This document shows positions 40,592 to 53,800 of a stretch of DNA of 64,000 nucleotides, in pieces (within the stretch, counting starts at the first letter, position 1; the number at the start of each line of letters is the position of its first letter). Source of the DNA: Mansonella perstans (Eukaryota; Nematoda; Chromadorea; Rhabditida; Onchocercidae); assembly GCA_037074765.1 (NCBI GenBank), contig JBAMDO010000107.1, positions 62,001 through 126,000 of the forward strand, written 5' to 3'. Under the pieces are notes generated by a model that was not told the DNA's origin, did not search any database, and saw only the letters and a list, made by a program, of their open reading frames with translations. Made by a program: the position numbers and the translations under genes.

Positions 40592-42625
40592 TAATAGGCA
40601 TAATTTCCGAATATACAATATTGGTAATAAATAATTTTGGTGGAAGCTGTGGCTGTGAAATCATAAAATTGTTAGGTCATCTTACATTCGTTTTCAGCTT
40701 TCAGTCATAGAAGCATTAAACATTTCTGAGATTTCTGGAGTGTAAGCTTGAGAAATACGATTTCATATTAGAGATTTCTTTACTTAGTTTATAGATAAAA
40801 AAAATTGCTGTCTGAATGAAGTCTATAAGTGGCACTTCAAATGAGAAATGCATTATTATGTCTGATAGGAATTTTATGGCAATATTTATCATTGCTTTAC
40901 AAAGAGATTTTGCTGTAAATTTGTGACAGGTAATAAATGAAGCGCAAAACTTGATAATGATGTTGATGGTTTAATTTGTTGAATTTTAATATTTTATTCC
41001 TAATTTAAGACTGATAAAAGAAGTATAATTTGAGATTGGCAAAATCATTTTATATAAACTATATCAAAGTCCACTAAAAGGAAGCAGGAAAAAGTTTTGT
41101 TAATTGAGACAAATGAAATGAAACAGTTATAGATTAGAAAATTGGTTTCATGGAATCACAGTAAATGGAAATTTATTTCAAATCCCTCAATATGTTATAA
41201 TCTTTGCTTATCTTTCCTATCTATTAAAAAATATAAAAATTTCTAGTAAATGCTAATTAAATCAATTTGAATAGTTTTTATGACGAAAATATTTAGTTCA
41301 GCTTAAAATAATTGGGCTAAAACTTTGCTGCAAATGTTGTTATGAGAGACATTGTGATAATACTTGATGATAATCGGATTGCTATTAGACAGGATGTTAT
41401 ATTCTTACCTTGATATAATTATTTCAATACAGACAACTCTACTATTTCGAACTTAGAGGAAATTAAATCCAATAACAATCCAGTACCGCTACAGTAATCC
41501 GACTCACTCACTATTCATTTCCAAAAAATAATCTCACAAACAGCATAACACTCCCTCAACATCTTATAATTTATGCAGATTTCAATTCCCACTACTAAAT
41601 TCATACTCTTCAAAGTAAGAAACAAATAGAAGTGTATTGCTATAAATGGTGCAAAGGATTCCAGTGTAACGCTTTTGCTATATGTTTCAGTAATTCCATG
41701 AAAATATCATGCAGGACTGCTGAATAAATATTCACTTCAATTTCGGATACAGTGGAAAAAAAAAACTTTTTTAAACTTTACTTGTTTAAAAGTTATGAAA
41801 GTTACTAGAATGATAAAAATAGCACAATGATAAAGATAACCACTGGCGATTGAAATAAAGATAAAATAGGAAACCATCGTAAATGAATCGAATAAATCCA
41901 ATCGAAAATAAGATCATTTATAGTAGAAATATGACACCATAATACATATATAATACATATAAGACAACAATAACGAGTCATTGTAATGACTAAAAGGAAA
42001 ATTTTTTAAAAAGTCCTAATTTAAAAAAAAAACCTGAAGAGAGCAGAATGAGAGAAAAATAAACATAAAAGTAAGCAGATAAGTATGTTACTTTTTCTGG
42101 ATTTCAATGATATAAGTGTGCTAAATGGAAATCAACAAAAAAAAAAAAAAAAAAAAAAAGCACAAGGAATGCAAGCAGAATTAACAAAGCCGAGATTATC
42201 ACCATCTGAGATTAGAATTTCACCTCAATAACACAGAATCCATATGACACTGGGAAAATCAAAAAAATATCATTTAGTTGTGGAATAAAGTGTATTGAAC
42301 ATCCAAGGCAACCTTGGACACCGTTTCCAAGAAAAGAGAGAATGAGCTTATGACGGGTAAACATCATAATATATACCTTTGCCATTATGCACCCCGTAGT
42401 ACAATTGATACCGGTATAAATTACATGAGAGTTTCAAAATAAGTAATAAAGAAGTTTTACATAAAACACAAAATTGCAGAATAATTATTAATTTAGCAAA
42501 GATCAAACTTCATAAAGGTGAGCAACTGAATTACAGCGGCGACAATGATCGGCCTATAGAGAGCTAGAATAGAGCACATCCACTGCATCCAATGTTCATT
42601 TTTGACTCCAAAATGCTGTTTTAGC
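40592..42625. other. Convergent intergenic region, ALG14 to ZNF277
   Basis: 2 kb with no gene recognised. It includes a 24-nt A tract (42136-42159). Confidence 0.55.
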
Positions 42626-45600
42626 TTATTTCAAAGACTCATATAAGTTCAAATCTGTTAGTACACCATCCTGCAGCGCCGGAAGATCTTCAGCAATCAC
42701 CTGAAAAAAATTATCCTATATGATAAAGAATTTGCCATAAAATTACAAGGAAAAAAAATTTGCCAATAAAATTTCAATTTTTTCCCTGTATTAAGACTCA
42801 GTATTGATAAAAACTTTATTGAAAAGACTCAGTATCACTACTATTGATTTTATCAATAGCATAATGCAATATTACCAAAAATTATCCATGTAAAATGTGT
42901 CAGAAATAAACTACAATTCAGAAATATATTTTAAACAATGTATGCATGAGAAATTTTACTGAAAATTTTCGAAGATTTTTATGAAAAAATTGAAAAATTT
43001 TCAAACATTATATTGACTTGAGGTCAATTCGATGTTTAATTTTTGCCGAATGAAAGATTGAAAGAAACAGAGCTCAAAAATTAGTATTCCAACTGCATTT
43101 GAATTATCACCCCATTAAAACTAAAATACAATAATATCATTATCAATACAATACTTACGCCTTCTACAGAGTTTACTTCACTCTGCTTCAGAAGAAACTC
43201 TCTGACGTTACCGAACAGTGCTGGCGTCTCTTCATTCTGTGAAGAAACTTCTTTTTCATCAATGTATGACTCAAGCATCCAAGTTAGATGGTCGTTACTG
43301 AATATAGGCACCAAATTCCTATGAAAAGAGCAGACAGAAATAATAACAATTGGAGATGAAAATTTACAAATGTTATTTAACATCATAAAGCAATATTTGC
43401 AATTTCACCCTCCATACACTCACACATTTGTCAAAAAGCGAAATATAAGGCTGATATAATACATTACAGAAAGATAATTTTTGGTGAACAACGAATTCTG
43501 AAAGAGCTCATAAATAGAATATTGTCATAATAAAAAAAATTTTTTTTTTGTACAAAAATTTTAGTCATAAAAACTAACTCTTCCGTGCACCAAACTGATT
43601 TTTCTGGTAATCCTTTTGAGAGATGATTGTTTTCGACGTAGTGTTGTCTGAGCTTCTGCAACGAACCCAGATCACTTCTACCACACACGAAGCATCTTGC
43701 ATTGTAGTTTTCTTTACGTATGTAATTAATCATTCTCACCCGTTCATAAACATCCAGCTTCTCTTTTTCAATGATTTCGAGAATATCGAAGGAATGAACA
43801 TTCTGGAAATGAATAGCAATATAACTTGAAGTTTTTTTTTTGCATATCTAATAGAAACTTGCATAATAATAAAGTCAACAAAAAGAGCATATGAATTATG
43901 AGATATTTTTGATCATCTGAAAAATTTTTCAAAAGAACGCTTTAACAACTCTAAAACTTTGTTGATTTTTGAAACTATTCATTAAAAACAGTACATAAAA
44001 ACAACTGAACTTACTTTCATATGTTCGAGTAATGGAGCCGCATGATCCTCAGTTTCTTCACAAAACAAGCAAACCGCACGAGTCTGCTCCACATCGATAT
44101 TATCCTCTTGCCACTCCTGCCAGGATTCCCTATAAACAATGATATCAGTTGAAACTTTAAAAAGTACCGAGCAGTCAATTCAAGGTATTGAAAATTATGC
44201 ATTTGATTTATACAAGAAAACAGAAAGAATCAGTACGGTCCAATGATATCATTGATAGATTACCATATCGAGAAATGGAATACAAAAAATTCTGGAACGG
44301 GACAACTAACTGTTCAAAAAGAAATTGAAAAATTAAAACCTAACTCAAATTTGAGTTTGGTTATAACCTATACTGCTTTGCGTTTTAGAAAGCGCAAACA
44401 TCGAGAACATATCAGAAAACTAAAACAAAAAAAGATTTACTCTTCTTCTTCTTCATCGGAATCTACAAACGTTGGCATAGTATCTTCGAAATCTTCTTTC
44501 AATACATCCAACCAACGCTTTCCCAGCTCCTAAGAAAAAGAAAAAGGGCTTTTAGATATACAGTAAGTATGTATATATACCATCTTATAAAACTTGATTT
44601 TGAAACTCAATACTTTGGAAATGTCAGCTGATAATTACAGCAGAACTTATGTACATCATTCTCGGAAAATCTAAGATGACATAAAACGTTTAGATATTAT
44701 AACGGGCAACAATTCCGGTACACAGATTAGTATTAGAAGGCAAAAAGCTTGGAACAGCTGTACCCATGAGTCCAAAAATCTTTATGAACTTGATAAAACA
44801 TCCAGTACGGGAAAAAATATCGGTTCCTACCAAGTAGTTGATTATGTAGAATTTGTCATAGTAATTGTTCTTTGGATTCACTTCCTTATGATTTCGTTTA
44901 CGCATATGGTCCATTAAAGTGTTACGGTCGCTGAACTTTTTTTCACAGTAAATACACTCATTGCTGCAAAGCAAAACCTAACTTGAACGATAAGATAAAA
45001 TGCAATGAAAAAATCAGTTAAAAACTTCAAAAATTCGATACAACAAGCATCAAAATACTTCTACATTATTAATTTGCATTAAAAAAAATTTTTTTATTAT
45101 CAAAGAATCAAAGAATAATGTTCATTTTAGAAATGACAACCTGAGAAGCTTCGATTTCAGACACTCAATGTATTCGGTGACAAAAACTGCAACATATAAA
45201 ATTAATTATAAAGAGATCAGACAAATTTAAATAACACTGCTGAAAAAAGCATGAAAGATGAACTGATGAGTTATAATTCCCAGAAATAACCTATAATGCA
45301 CTAATTCAAGGCAAAGAACGCACCTAAGTTGTCCGGTGAGCCAAGATTCAAATGATGGATCATGTAGAGGTGGTGGATTATTTTCGATCGATTACCACGA
45401 GCCGTATATCGACAAAAAATGCACTGTTGAATGAAATTCGTATCTTCTCGTTCACGCTGTTGACATGCCAACGCCTATAATCCCAAAATTTTGAAAAAGG
45501 AAACAAAAAACGTCCATTTCTACCTCGGTAGTTTCAAAATTGGACCTATTTTTCCGAGTGTTCCGCAAAAAAACAAATCAGGAAAACTTTAATAATATAC

Positions 45601-47814
45601 TTCTTCCAGGCGTCTCATAGCAAGTTTCTGACGTAAGGCATAATCCTCCGGTAGATTTTCGCCCATTTCATAGAAATAACTTATTTTCCCATAAAATTCG
45701 TCATTTTCAGCAGGAATTTTTTTCGGGAAAATGGTATCAATGCTTTCCTTAGCAAAACGCTGCCTCCAATATTCGACATATCTTAATAAAAATAATAGGC
45801 GATTGGTATGAACAAACAACATAATTAAACAAATAGGATGAAAAGTAATCAATGTACTCCAAAACTTTCGAACAAATTTCGGAAAATTCGTTCGGATTTC
45901 AAAACAAATCATAAAAAATTTAGTTTACAGTCACCAACCTCTTCGGATCAACAATCAAATCTATCTCGATAATAACAATATGATGCTCATCCAACAGATG
46001 CCTGTAAAATATGTTTCATTATGATTTAAATTTGTTAAAGGTCAATATTATGGAAAAAACTGAAAAACTAACTCCGAAAATTGCATAAGATGCTCCGGAA
46101 GATCGAAAAACTGCAAACAGCTGAGACACATCGTTGGACCACCCCATTTGGGACTGCAAAAGTATTTTCAATACATATTCTATTTTCATAACGAACCATT
46201 AGTTCCAATTATTCTGTCATAAGTTTATTATATCACTGCGAAAATATTTCTGAAGAAGCCGCACCCTAACTGCAAGCTTGATAATACAACTTTTAACTTT
46301 CTTTCAATACATCATATCCATTTTATGCAAAACAATAAAGATCAAGTAAATTTTGAAAAAATAAGAGTAATGAGTTTTTAAAATGCGAAGAATCAGTAAA
46401 AACATGGACACCTGTATCCCACTGCTGGAACAGTACCCGAAAGAGTGCGTATGCGTCCCCGTGGAATGGTCAGAGAAAGTTTTTTTGGTCCTTTTAAAGT
46501 GTCGTTATCATCGGAATCGCTGAACGGTTCTTCCAGATCGACTAAAAAAAAGAACAATTTAATCATGATTATTATAAATTTGCAAATGACATTTCAAATC
46601 GAGGACATACTTTCGCCGTCATAAATAAATCCTTCTGATGTCATCGAATTTGTTGGTTGTTGCGTATTCCGACTTTTGTCGATAGCTTAAATATTTTAAA
46701 TTAAATAGGCAACGCTCATTCCTCACTCCGTATTTTTGAGATGGCTGCTATAAATTCACTGAATAGAAATGATAATTGGGAAGTGAAAAAGGAAGTAAAG
46801 CAGCAAAGAAAATAGAACTACAGTAGTTTCTATAGCCTGAAAGTGCTACCATCTTATTTTACCCTTCATCTGACGGCGTTCACTCAATTTCTGTCATTTT
46901 AATCCGTATATATATTTTTCTGCTTCTTTCTATCATAGATTTCTGCTTTTTTTCATCCTAATCTGATCCTTTACGAATTTTAATTATAGCTTTCTTAAGT
47001 TTGAATTCGCTAATTTGTTTTACTATTTCTATCCTCAATATTTAAATTTTTTCACTAACATTATGACATTTACTTAAACGATTTATGAGCAATGGATAAA
47101 CATGGATGGATCATCTTTACTCTTTCAAATATCCCTTCAAAATTTTCTCTTCTGAAAATATTTCCAACTCCTCCTTCTCTCTATCTCGTCACTATTTCCA
47201 CTCCATATTGAGCTACTACACTAAGCTTAACATAGCTTTAAAAAATGGAGAAATTCTAAATATCATATGAATAAATTCATAAAATATAAACAGCTAACAG
47301 TAACGTCGTTTTGCTACCACCGTTTGAAAGTCATCGCCACCAATTTCCTTCGTTATATTTGTTGATTTTGAACGTGGCTTGCTCTCTTTGTTCGAAATTT
47401 TACTACAAGTTTCTTTGCTTCCTGCTGTGTTTCGCCGATTATGTCCTTTCTGCAATATAACTCTATGAATAAAAAAAAATTCAAATATTGTGTCTAATTT
47501 AAAATTAATGTCCATATAAATATGTTTCTTAGTAATATAAGAAAGAGGTCGGAAAGATGCCTTGAAATCGAACAAGTCTCAACTATAGAGGAATATTAGA
47601 GCCAAACTAAAATAGATACATTTTTTGACACCAATTTCAAATCAGCAACACCACTTGCTTCATCCATGGATCCCTTCGTAATGCCATTTACTAATTTTCC
47701 TTGCATGTTGCCGGCAATTTCTTTTTTGATATTTTTTGGGACATTTTCCTTTCCTCTATCTGAATTCCCGTTCTGAACTGTATCACCACCATTTGCACCC
47801 ACTGCTGTAGCCAT
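42626..47814 (-). CDS. ZNF277: ZNF277-type C2H2 zinc-finger protein
   Basis: ZNF277 proteins are conserved C2H2 proteins reported to bind Polycomb BMI1 in mammals and uS5 (RPS2) in a ribosome-related complex. Fifteen exons: 47814-47620, 47449-47299, 46685-46611, 46541-46412, 46153-46073, 46001-45939, 45781-45601, 45474-45324, 45186-45141, 44963-44831, 44529-44441, 44129-44015, 43802-43579, 43318-43159, 42700-42626. They give 622 aa. Five fingers: CLSC (~195), CIFC (~310), CIYC (~360), CLFC (~452), CFVC (~505), each followed by paired His. The family block RKRNHKEVNPKNNYYDKFY is clear. DSDEEEEE lies between the third and fourth fingers. Residues 1-160 (Asn/Lys-rich, then KKLSLTIPRGRIRTLS) have no finger and make it longer than human ZNF277 (450). 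That extension could be a lineage feature or a wrongly joined upstream gene; phases fit the join. Confidence 0.9.
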
Positions 47815-50800
47815 ATTTTTAATCTAAAAAGATTTCACCTGATTCTGATTATTCCATATGATTTTTTTTCGTCAAGAAGTAACGCAATGATTTATAGGAT
47901 AGATATTTGTGCTAAAAGACAATAAATCATATAATATTAGCTTTCAAATTATTAAAAAGAAATCACATCTGTGCTTAAAATTGGAAAGGAAGAAAAGGTT
48001 AAAGTTCATAAATGATAATCTTTCAAAAAGACAAACAATAAACAAAGCTTTGAACGTATTTCTAAAATTAGAAAAAGAAAAAAAAAAACAATTTCTAATA
48101 ACTAATCACAAAACAGCTTGAGAAATTTCAAACTATCCTGTAACAATCGGCGTTTTAAATATTGAAATCATGTTGCTTGTCACACAACTTATTCCAACAA
48201 TAGCATTGACTTTTAATTAAGGGCCATAATAGGGTCGGAAACACTACAGTAATCGATTCAAGGATACGAACTAAAATAAAAAAAGAATAAGTATCAAAAT
48301 AGAAACGATAAACAAAAATTAGTAATTGAATTATCAATAAGAATGCAACATAAATCACGCAAAATATCACGTCCGATACTAGTGGCTGTCAGTAACCTTT
48401 GCTCATTTTAACGCAACATGGCACAGAAATTACAACGTGTCGAGACAAGTACCCAAACAATGCAGCATAAGACCCGATCACGTGTATCTGATCTTTGATT
48501 CTCAGATTTACGAATTAATGTAAATTGCATGTAATGTTTACTTACTGTATAATATGTTTTTATCTTATTCAATTATTTTTTTCAAATAAGCTATTGAAAA
48601 AAAAAAAAAAAAAAATGAAAAAACACATCATTTTTCGCATAGCTCATCCCTCCCCTTTTTAGACAAATACGTGCAACCTTAAGACAATTAGATAAATATA
48701 GATATACACGTACGTGTCCAAACTGACCATCTAAATGGCTATTTATAAAGTAATGGAGAAACATACATGCTTAGAGAGAAATATATTAAAAAATAAAAAC
48801 ATTGGTTTTATGGTTGTATGAATGAGAAGCAGCAGTAGTAGCAAGAGCAATAGTGTAGTGTGATATTGTTGGAAAAAGGTTGATCTATTCGTATCGAAAG
48901 AAATAAACGAAGATAAAATTGTATTAGAAAAGATAACGTTGAAAGAAGAGGAAGAAGGCATATGAAAATTTAATTAATACTTTTGATTAATTTTGCCTTC
49001 TTTTCTCACTTTAATATTTTTCATCCTGAAATCTTATTTACAATAATATCAGGTACTGGTCAGATAATGGTCATTTTTCAGTATACATTTCATCCAATAC
49101 TTGTCTCATTTAATATTAATATTCTTAATTTATTTTTCATTGGGAAAGGAAATTTTCATTTGATACGTTTAGTATCATGTAAAACTTCCAACTATTTACA
49201 CAATAACGTCTGCTTGATCAAGTTCATTTCTGGACATTGATTAATGATGGACATACTATAAAATTAAAATTAATTTATTCTTTTTAACTAATCTCTATCA
49301 TTGTACTTTATAGTATGATGATACAGGTAAATTTTTAGTTTATAAAATTTTCAATAGTATTGTAAAATGAAAGTTGATAGATTGAAAAAAAAAAAAAAAA
49401 AGATTTCGCTTATTTCTTTAATTTTTATACAAATTAAATTAAAAAAATTCTTTAAAAAAGTTCAATCATTTAATTAATAATATCAAATGAGAGTTCAAAG
49501 GTCATCTAGAATAAAAGGATGATATGAAGACTAAGAATAGAATAATTGAGCTTTAGCAAATTCTGATATGAAGCGTGTGTTCAATAACAAATTACAAAAG
49601 TGAAAGAAAACTACAATAATTATGATCTAGTTTCATTGCTAAACAAATCTAGTCTACTGCTGAATGAAGATCTTTAACGACCTTTTCACATTCTGAATTA
49701 CAATTTCGAAGTGATTCTTACAACAACAATGAAGTGAAAATTTCGATATCGTATAATGTAATTTTCCTTGTTACAACCTAATCTAATCCATACTGTTTTG
49801 TACTTCAACAATTTTAAAACGTTTTTTTTAATTTATAAAGATAATGCATTCCGGCATCTTTTTAATATCTATCACAATTGCTACAGCCATTTCTAGAATC
49901 GTAATATACAGGAATATCAAATGCTTCCTTCTTTTTCTTTTTACTTTAGTGGTTGAGCCTGTGAAGCATTGCTTTTATCCGTTTCTCTCAGCTGTCAGGA
50001 ATTCTGTTTTAATGTTTTCAGTATCATATTCCCTGCGGGATTTTTTAATTCCTCTTCCAAAATCTTGCAAATATTCTTAAAACCCATTTGTGAAATGTCA
50101 GTTGGTTGCCTTTAGTAATTCCTTGTGGCACTCGTATCATCATCTTCCTAAATGGTTTTTTTTTTTTATTTAACGATAAGAAGACGTTCGTCTAACCCAT
50201 AAGATGCTCGAAGTAATTATCTCTTTGTGCATTTAACATAGTTATTGATTGCTTTAACAAAGCCAATTCTAATTATCTAATTAAGAATAAAATGTCATAA
50301 TGTCTATTTGAACTTCTTCCAATATTTCTTAAAAACTGCTCGATTATAATAAAACCAATTTTTTTTCTCTGAGATTATTAGACTTGACGAACTTCCTCAT
50401 TAATCTTGTAAGTTTAACCGCAAAATATTTTTAATTACAATCCTTATAATTTATATAAATTTCATATTAAAGTACACTTAAGATTTACAAATTTTAGGAC
50501 ACAATAGTTAGCACCTCCTTGACTGCTATATCACCTTCCTTTCATGCCATTCTTCAGTTCTATTAGAAATAAATTTAGAAGGCACCATTAGATAATTTTT
50601 TTTTTTTTTTATTTTTATCTAAAAATAAGAAACGCAATTTCAAAATTTTGATAATTCATTGTCCTTTGAAGATTTCATTTGTTACTGTGAAAAATAATTT
50701 GGTGAAAGGATACTGTAGAATTTTTCTGTTCTAAATTTGATTAATATCAATCATTGCAAATATCATACAAGTTATAGCAAAGATTGACTTTTCATGCTAT

Positions 50801-53800
50801 ATCCATTTCATCCTGTTGTGCTGCAGCCTGGAAACCTATCCTTGTGAAGAACGCTTGAGCTCAAGGATGCATAATGATTAAGAGTTATCTTTTCCCACAA
50901 GAACTAGCAATTTGATCATATCATGCAATTCGAAAGTAGTTCAGCAAATATGATTCAGTTCGAGGAAAGAAATGAAAGTGTGGGCAAAGAGACAGGATAG
51001 TTCAGAATTCAACAATGCTTTGGAAGTGTTACCTGTTTGCTTGGACAAGAATGAAAACTAAGTTCCATATGCTAATTAAAATTGTTGAATTATATTAGGA
51101 AATGTAGTTAGGACTTAACTATCGTTTTTGGCATAGCAAAATATTCTGGATCGTTAAAATGTCACTCATCCATACCTCGAATCTGTGGAAAGCATTGTTG
51201 GAATTCTGCATATCCTTATCTAGCCCATGTTTTAAGAAATAATCCTATTTCATCTATTAAGCAGGCCCATATTTTGTTATTTTCAAGAGAAAATTACTTC
51301 TATTGATAGAAAAGCAATACGGAAATGAATAAAGCAAAGCTGTTTGTGAAAATCGGAGGATTTTTCTCGACATGTTCAGCCAAGTTAAACTTCATTTTAT
51401 TACTGAAAAGGATGGAAGGAGCAATGAGGTCACGTAGAAATACAAGTTAATTCAAAGATAGATGAATGAATGATAATTATAGATTGTACCATCCAAAGTT
51501 GATCTTACAAAATTGAGTACATAAAAAATGTTTGGCTCAATTGCTGCCAAGTTACTTTGTGAGAAATAGATGAAAATAATGATTTTCTTTTAAATATAAT
51601 AGTTTTTCATCAGACTCATATAATTATTTCTTACATTGCTTCTGAATGTATCACATACTTTGAAATTGTCATTTTATTTGAGTTGGTAACATAAGAAAAT
51701 ATCTTCTTCTACTTTCTTCGTGCTCAGAATGGTTATGGTTTTCGAGATCCAATATTTTTGAAGCCCATTTCCAATTCGTATATTTCGTAATGTTTTTGAA
51801 AAGAGTAAATGTAAAGGACAATTTTATTGACGAATAGAAGTTTTTTTTTTTTTTTTTTTTAAATTGAGAATTGTCATTTTTTCCATTTATTGGTTTATCT
51901 AACAAAGAATGAACATTTCAGAAGGTTTGTATCGTCACCATTTATTATTGTTCAATGGTATTCGTCTTCAAGCTAGAAATAATCTATCTGCCCCTATTTG
52001 TTCTGGCTTCTTGGCTAAAACTTTCGGGATTTGTCTCCTACTTGTGCTATCCATCATTTCTTGTTCCTCCCATCTTCACATATTTCATTGCCTATGTTCC
52101 CCAATTGCCTCTCCTAAGCATTTAAAGTTGAAAAGATTCATCTATTGCATAAATTAATTTTCGATGAAATCAAAAATATATAAAGCTTTCTCGAGATCAC
52201 ACTGATTCGGCTTCTGGTGCACTATCATTAAATTCACTTTTCGTTAAATGAAGAATATGCTAATCTACTGGTAAGCACTCTTTTGAAATTTCTTCGAACC
52301 ATTCCTCTTGAGAATAATGAAAATTTTCTCATGCTGTCATTTAAAAGTTGTGCGAACTTGTTCACTACATTCCATCGAATTCAGTTTAATCACTATTCAA
52401 GTATTACAGTTCCAATTATTACCAATCGTTACAACTTTTCTCACAGCTATTTTCTACTTTTCATCAGCAAAAACTACGGCTTTTATTTGTCGAAAGTTTA
52501 AAATGAAATAGGCCTTGAAAGTTTTTACTCTTAATACCTTCACTTTTCAGTAAATTTACATTCTTGAACAAAACTTCCTCAATTTCTTCTAATTTTTCAG
52601 TTTAAATAAAAATCACATTCGAGAAATTTGCGAGAAAAGTGAAAAAGGAAGCTGAAATTCACAAAATCACAAATGTTTCATATTACTAACAATATATTGC
52701 TATATGTCCTTTACTAGCTAAAAGTATTACTTCTTCAAAGTCATTAGTCGGCAAAGCTAGACCAAATCTTATCATCTTGAGAAATCACAACTCTTGTCAC
52801 ATAACCGCTGATCGATCCCAAGTCGTCATTTTTCGCACTCAAAGGATGCAGCTATCGCTGACATACAAACTTCAAGAGTTCATTCTGCACCATCTTATCA
52901 CTTCAAAATTATTTCGGAATAATACGGAACTTACCGATCATTCTTTCTCATCAATAACAATTTCAACTTCCCTAAGATGATTTTGCATTCACTCAGATTT
53001 ATCGCTTTGCACTATCGTGATTGATGTCCTGTTAATTAAATCAGATATCCTTTGTTACAAATTAGAAAAAAAAAGCGATTTCAATTAATAAAAGCATATG
53101 ACTAAAAAGATGATTATTGAAATGTTTCCGTTTAACTTAGATTCTATCAAATGCGGCATTAGTTTAAGTGATTTTTAAAAATTTTGGGAATCGGAGAAGT
53201 TGTCATCTGATTGTTCTTAACCTATTGATTTTGTATTTAGATTGACATGTGATACATACAATTGTCACTAAGCCTCATTATGACATTTTCATTTTGCATA
53301 AGACCCGTGGAATAACCAATGTCCAGTAAAAGCTTGTAAATGATGAGAAATCAAACAGTTTGCATTAATATAAAAAATATTGTTTGAAAGCATAGCAGAA
53401 CTGTTTGTCAACTGCCACAGGACAATGAAATTAAATTTTTCCTAATTCGTTTTGTTTGAAATGCACTTCAATGAATTCTTCTTTTCAATACCATCCATAT
53501 GTAAATCATCGTAAAACTTATTAAACAATAGTTCAACTGATCTGTAAAACAAGTTGCTTTATAAATTAATTTTCCATACACAGCAAAGTTGTAAAACATT
53601 GTTGCGAGCTGTTCTGCTTCGTCTCATTTTGCTAATTCAAACTTCTAGATCAACCTGGTTTAGAGACATCATAAGTCATTTGCAACGCAGCTCTACAGTT
53701 CACTTCAAAGAATTCTGAATTAAAATTTGCATTTTAGGAGGATCGCATAATTAATTTTGCTCGTCCAATTTCCTTGAATCTTTTCTTAAAAATTAAGCAC

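Noticed and set aside
42136..42159. Long A tract that could be the tail of a retroposed element
   Set aside because: No element body recognised before it and no target-site duplication seen; simple homopolymers are common in this window.
49844..50080. 78-codon hydrophobic open frame
   Set aside because: Isolated, with AT-rich composition that yields Ile/Phe/Leu by default; no support from neighbours.
51909..52157. 82-codon Cys/Leu-rich open frame in the gene-poor region
   Set aside because: Pyrimidine-rich sequence can give such frames by chance; no signal peptide context, splice partner or family motif.
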